From the NCBI GenBank assembly GCA_019116405.1, contig DXBS01000005.1, forward strand, positions 1 to 18,259: a stretch of DNA of 18,259 nucleotides. The letters run 5' to 3'. Within the stretch, counting starts at the first letter, position 1. Each line of letters opens with the position of its first letter. The DNA comes from Candidatus Gallimonas intestinigallinarum (GTDB lineage: Bacteria > Bacillota_A > Clostridia > Christensenellales > Borkfalkiaceae). Shown one piece after another: positions 14,843-18,259 of the stretch. Under the pieces are notes generated by a model. That model was not told the origin of the DNA. It searched no databases and was given only the letters and a program-made list of their open reading frames with translations. Made by a program: the position numbers and the translations under genes.

Positions 14843-15967
14843 ATGGATATTCAGGCATTATCGGCAAAATTCGGCATCAATGCAGAGTATGTCAAAGAGG
14901 GGATGTTTCCCGTCTTTGCGCAGAATATTGCGGGCAAAAAAGTGCTCCTCGTCGCCGACCAGACGACGCAGCAGTTCCTGCCCCGCATCGAGCCCATCGT
15001 GCGCGCATCGGCGGCGCAGTGCGGGACGTTCATCCTGCCCGAGCGCGAGCCCGTGGCGGATAAGCCCACCGTCGCCGCCGTCTCTGCAGCCGGGGAGGGC
15101 TACGACTACCTGCTCGCCGTGGGTGCGGGCACGCTCAACGATCTGTGCAAGTATGCGGGATTTCTGACCCACCGCAAGAGCGGCGTGTATGCGACGGCGC
15201 CTTCGATGGACGGCTTCACCTCGGGCGTGACGCCCCTCATCGAGGACGGCTTCAAGATCACCCGTCCCGCGCGGACGGCGTCCGACGTCCTCATCGATCC
15301 CGCGCTTCTGTGCAGGGCGCCCCGCATCATGATCGGCGCGGGCGTGGGGGACATCCTCGCCAAGTACTGCTGCCTCACCGACTGGCGCATTTCCTCCTAT
15401 CTCACGGGCGAGGCGTACGGGGAGGAGGCGGCTTCGCTCATGTATGACGCCGTCCGCGCCTGCGACGAGAGCATTCCCGCCCTGCAGCGCGGCGAGGCGG
15501 CGGGCGTGGAAAAGCTCATGGAGGCGCTGCTCGTCTCCGGCTATGCGATGGTCATTGCGGGCAATTCCCGTCCCGCATCCGGCGCGGAGCACCACATGAG
15601 CCATTTTCTGGAAATGGACTTCCTGCGCCGCGGCAAGCGCATCCCGCTGCACGGCGTCAAGGTGGGGCTGGGGACGATCGTCTCCCTCTATCTCTATGAG
15701 ACGCTCAGGAGCCGCCCCGCGTTCGAGGGCTGTGAGCGCGTCTATGCCGAGGCGGCAAAGCTTCCGGGGCACACCTATGCGGAAGAGGTGCTCGCCTCTC
15801 TCGGCTGTCCCACGCGCTTCTCGCAGCTGGATGTCGAGGCGGACACCGTGCGCCGCATGTTCCTGGAGGCATACAAGATCCGCGACCGCTTCACCATTCT
15901 CACACTGTACTGCACCAAGGGCTGGATGGACACCGTCGCCGATGAGCTGATGGAGAGGTTCTATTGA
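14843..15967 (+). CDS. sn-glycerol-1-phosphate dehydrogenase (AraM/EgsA family)
   Basis: An iron-containing alcohol dehydrogenase superfamily enzyme expected to reduce dihydroxyacetone phosphate to sn-glycerol-1-phosphate with NAD(P)H, or to act on a related sugar phosphate. At 374 aa it has family length. Key features are the nucleotide-binding GAGTLNDLCKY (94-104), the diagnostic ATAPSMDGFTSG (117-128), and metal ligands consistent with Asp170 (GDILAK), His250 in EHHMSH and His270 in LHGVKVG. In Bacillus, AraM makes G1P that PcrB uses for archaeal-type ether lipid precursors, and araM sits in the arabinose operon. No PcrB homologue is visible here, and the neighbours suggest carbohydrate use. 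ATG 14843 has only a weak ribosome site (ACAGGT, 14831-14836) after a 52-base gap. Its stop overlaps the next start by one base. Confidence 0.87.
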   Translation: MDIQALSAKFGINAEYVKEGMFPVFAQNIAGKKVLLVADQTTQQFLPRIEPIVRASAAQCGTFILPEREPVADKPTVAAVSAAGEGYDYLLAVGAGTLNDLCKYAGFLTHRKSGVYATAPSMDGFTSGVTPLIEDGFKITRPARTASDVLIDPALLCRAPRIMIGAGVGDILAKYCCLTDWRISSYLTGEAYGEEAASLMYDAVRACDESIPALQRGEAAGVEKLMEALLVSGYAMVIAGNSRPASGAEHHMSHFLEMDFLRRGKRIPLHGVKVGLGTIVSLYLYETLRSRPAFEGCERVYAEAAKLPGHTYAEEVLASLGCPTRFSQLDVEADTVRRMFLEAYKIRDRFTILTLYCTKGWMDTVADELMERFY

Positions 15968-16752
15968 TGAAGGTCGGCATTTCCACCGCGTCGCTTTTTC
16001 TGCGCAAGAACAACGAAGAGGCGCTGCCGCTCTTTGACGCGTGGGGCGTTCCCTGCGCCGAGGTGTTCCTGACCTCCTTCTGCGAATATGCGCCCGCCTT
16101 TGCGCACACGCTGGCGGCGGCAAAGGGCGGGGTGGAGATCCACTCCGTGCACGTCCTCAACACGCAGTACGAGCCGCAGCTCTATGCCGAGCATCCGCGC
16201 GTCCTGGAGGATGCCAACGGCTGGCTCAGGGAGGTTTTGTCGTCGGCGAACATTCTTGGCGCGCGCAACTATACCTTCCACGGCATTGCGCGCCTCAAGC
16301 GCACCTTTCGTGAAAACTGGCAGCGTTTTTCCGCTATCACGGCGCAGATCTATGAGACCTGTCGCGCGGCGGGCGTGCGGCTGTGCTACGAAAACGTCGA
16401 ATGGGCGCTCTATAACCGCCCGGGACTGTTTGCGCTGCTGAAGAAAGATTGCCCTGATCTCGGCGGCGTGCTGGATATCAAGCAGGCGCGCATCACGGGC
16501 TATGACTGGCGGGAATACCTCGCCGATATGGGCGAAAGTCTTGCGACCGTGCACGTCAGCGATGTGACGGCAGAGGGCAAAATGTGCCTTCCGGGACAGG
16601 GTGTCTTTGAATTTGCGGAACTGTTCGCGCGGCTTCGGGGCATCGGGTTCGACGGCGCGGTGCTCATCGAAAATTACGCCCGCGACTACGGCGAGCCGGA
16701 CGAACTCCGCCGTTCCTTTGAATATCTCGCCGACCTTGCGGCAAAGAGGTAA
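15967..16752 (+). CDS. Sugar phosphate isomerase/epimerase-like TIM-barrel protein
   Basis: A 261-aa protein of the AP endonuclease 2-like TIM-barrel superfamily (Pfam PF01261), whose members are mostly metal-dependent sugar or polyol isomerases and epimerases. The start KVGISTASLFL is typical. Metal ligands expected for the fold are visible: Glu142 in YENVEW, Asp170 in GVLDIKQA, His196 in VHVSDV and Glu235 in VLIENY. The LPGQGVFEFAELFARL segment matches the conserved PGxG turn of the family. A GGAGAGG at 15952-15958 supports ATG 15967, which shares one base with the preceding stop (TGATG), so it is translationally coupled to the dehydrogenase. The pairing suggests consecutive steps in one pathway. 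The substrate is unknown; endonuclease IV activity is unlikely because its additional zinc ligands are not apparent. Confidence 0.85.
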   Translation: MKVGISTASLFLRKNNEEALPLFDAWGVPCAEVFLTSFCEYAPAFAHTLAAAKGGVEIHSVHVLNTQYEPQLYAEHPRVLEDANGWLREVLSSANILGARNYTFHGIARLKRTFRENWQRFSAITAQIYETCRAAGVRLCYENVEWALYNRPGLFALLKKDCPDLGGVLDIKQARITGYDWREYLADMGESLATVHVSDVTAEGKMCLPGQGVFEFAELFARLRGIGFDGAVLIENYARDYGEPDELRRSFEYLADLAAKR

Positions 16753-16754
16753 TA

Positions 16755-17582
16755 ATGAAAAAAATTGATTTGTACGAGGCATTTGGGATTTCGCGCGGTG
16801 AGGCGCGGCAGGGGTATCTCGCCTGCTATACGCATACGCCCATGCGCGAGATGGCGCGCCGCAGGACGCATCCCGCCATTCTCGTCATACCGGGCGGCGC
16901 GTATGCGATGATCTCCGAGCGCGAGAGCGAGCCCGTTGCCCTGCAATTTCTCGCTAGGGGATTTGACTGTTTCGTGCTGACATACGATGTCGCGCCCATG
17001 CATTATCCCGTCCAGCTGTTGCAGGCGGGCATGGCAATGGCGTACCTGCGCGACCACGCCGAGCAGCTTGGCATCGACGGCGGGCATATTGCCGTCATGG
17101 GGTTCTCTGCGGGCGGGCATCTCGCGGGGTGTCTGACGCTATTATGGGACGATCGCGCGCTGCTTCCCCTTGGGGACAGGTCGCGCCTTCGCCCCGATGC
17201 GGCGGTGCTTGCCTATCCCGTCGTGACGAGTGAAAAAGCGCTTTGGCACGCCGATTCCATGCGCAATTTCTGCGCGGATGCGGTGCCATATGAGGCGTAT
17301 TCCCTGGAAAAGCATGTGCGGTCCGATGCGCCGCCCGTCTTTTTGTGGGCGACGGCGCAGGACAGGTGTGTGCCTGTGCAGAACACGCTGCTGCTGTATG
17401 ACGCGCTGCTCAGGGCGGGCGTCTGTGCGGAATTGCATGTGTTCGGGCAGGGAGACCACGGGCTGTCCACGGCGGATGCGGAGATCAACGACGGGCTGGA
17501 AGAACTCTGCGCTCACGTCGCGCACTGGATGGATCTGGCGACGGAGTTTTTGAAGGCGCAGGGATTTTCGATCAAATATTAA
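16755..17582 (+). CDS. Alpha/beta hydrolase, acetyl-esterase-like
   Basis: A 275-aa cytoplasmic serine hydrolase without signal peptide, similar to the acetyl-xylan-esterase/BD-FAE and lipase-like alpha/beta hydrolases found in carbohydrate loci. The oxyanion-hole motif PGGAY is at 46-50, the nucleophile elbow GFSAGG has Ser118, and the rest of the triad is readable as Asp203 in TAQDRCVPV and His235 in GDHGLS. YPVVTS near 154-159 also fits this group. It probably removes acetyl or other acyl groups from an imported sugar or glycoside before the other operon enzymes act; the substrate is inferred only. AGAGG at 16745-16749 precedes ATG 16755, two bases after the isomerase stop. It is the last gene before a terminator. 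Confidence 0.86.
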   Translation: MKKIDLYEAFGISRGEARQGYLACYTHTPMREMARRRTHPAILVIPGGAYAMISERESEPVALQFLARGFDCFVLTYDVAPMHYPVQLLQAGMAMAYLRDHAEQLGIDGGHIAVMGFSAGGHLAGCLTLLWDDRALLPLGDRSRLRPDAAVLAYPVVTSEKALWHADSMRNFCADAVPYEAYSLEKHVRSDAPPVFLWATAQDRCVPVQNTLLLYDALLRAGVCAELHVFGQGDHGLSTADAEINDGLEELCAHVAHWMDLATEFLKAQGFSIKY

Positions 17583-17603
17583 ATCAGCGATAAGAAAAAC
17601 ATG

Positions 17604-17631
17604 GGGGCGAATGTAAGTTTGTCCCTTTTTT
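17604..17631 (+). terminator. Intrinsic terminator of the G1P dehydrogenase operon
   Basis: GGGGCGAA (17604-17611) pairs with TTTGTCCC (17618-17625) through eight pairs, two of them G-U, around a 6-base loop, followed by six T (17626-17631). It lies 22 bases after the esterase stop. An A-rich stretch just upstream might allow some function on the other strand. Confidence 0.82.
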
Positions 17632-17650
17632 CACCCTACTATAATGTCAA

Positions 17651-17690
17651 CTTATATACAATATAAGCAATACTGCACGACATAAGCAAT
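17651..17690 (+). repeat. Palindrome plus direct repeat upstream of glutamate dehydrogenase, possible operator
   Basis: CTTATAT (17651-17657) and ATATAAG (17661-17667) are a perfect 7-bp inverted repeat with a 3-base spacer. The right arm is part of ATAAGCAAT (17663-17671), which recurs exactly at 17682-17690, 19 bases (about two helical turns) away. The block ends 27 bases before the putative -35 box of the glutamate dehydrogenase promoter, a suitable place for an activator or repressor. It does not match the GlnR/TnrA consensus that I know. Confidence 0.5.
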
Positions 17691-17717
17691 GGAAATACGT
17701 TCTTTAGGGTGGTTTGA

Positions 17718-17746
17718 TTGTGTTTGGCTGCCGAATTTGGTATAAT
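17718..17746 (+). promoter_or_regulatory. Extended -10 promoter of glutamate dehydrogenase
   Basis: TATAAT (17741-17746) is preceded by TGG (17738-17740), giving the TGn extension that can offset a poor -35. At 17-bp spacing the -35 is TTGTGT (17718-17723), matching consensus in the first three bases. Transcription would start near 17753 and leave a leader of about 50 bases that contains a weak CCCG/CGGG stem (17763-17779) before the GGAG ribosome site. Confidence 0.8.
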
Positions 17747-17748
17747 AA

Positions 17749-18259
<511 letters not shown>

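Noticed and set aside
17619..17645. A possible second promoter (TTGTCC / TATAAT) right after the esterase terminator
   Set aside because: The -10 is perfect, but the spacer is only 15 bases, the -35 is poor and it overlaps the terminator stem; the extended -10 promoter at 17718-17746 is better placed.

Overview
The window is one continuous block of plus-strand genes from what looks like a Gram-positive Clostridia-type bacterium, possibly an uncultured gut lineage. The signs are near-consensus sigma-A promoters with 17-bp spacers, AAGGAG-type ribosome binding sites, tight head-to-tail operons, intrinsic terminators, an EpsG-type polymerase, a DUF4422 protein, and a glutamate dehydrogenase whose key lysines fall at the positions known from Clostridium symbiosum. 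Coding sequence is G+C rich in third positions (judged by eye, not computed). The species cannot be named from this window. No rRNA, tRNA, CRISPR array, insertion sequence or phage gene was seen.

Region 1 (1-9951) is the 3' part of a cell-surface polysaccharide operon. It opens with the complete GDP-mannose pathway in the order manC (5'-truncated), phosphomannomutase, manA. Then come a GT4 glycosyltransferase, a GT32 (DXD) sugar transferase, a DUF4422 putative glycosyltransferase, an EpsG-like membrane polymerase, a GT2 glycosyltransferase and a Wzx-type flippase. A strong intrinsic terminator closes the operon. The gene set fits a Wzx/Wzy-like route: GDP-mannose supply, assembly of a repeat unit on a lipid carrier, flipping, and polymerisation outside the membrane. 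The initiating phosphoglycosyl transferase and chain-length control genes are not in view and may lie upstream.

Region 2 (9984-13702) has its own consensus promoter. It encodes two adjacent multi-spanning membrane proteins of unknown function, then a second phosphohexomutase paralogous to the one in region 1, and ends at a long GC-rich terminator.

Region 3 (13774-17631) is a compact four-gene operon behind a perfect-consensus promoter: an ArsR-like winged-helix regulator with a large C-terminal domain, an sn-glycerol-1-phosphate dehydrogenase (AraM/EgsA family), a TIM-barrel sugar-phosphate isomerase/epimerase-like protein, and an acetyl-esterase-like alpha/beta hydrolase. An intrinsic terminator follows. 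This is the least understood part of the window and the best candidate for an undescribed carbohydrate or polyol pathway.

Region 4 (17632-18259) holds a palindrome- and repeat-bearing upstream region, an extended -10 promoter and the first 152 codons of an NADP-type glutamate dehydrogenase that runs off the window edge.
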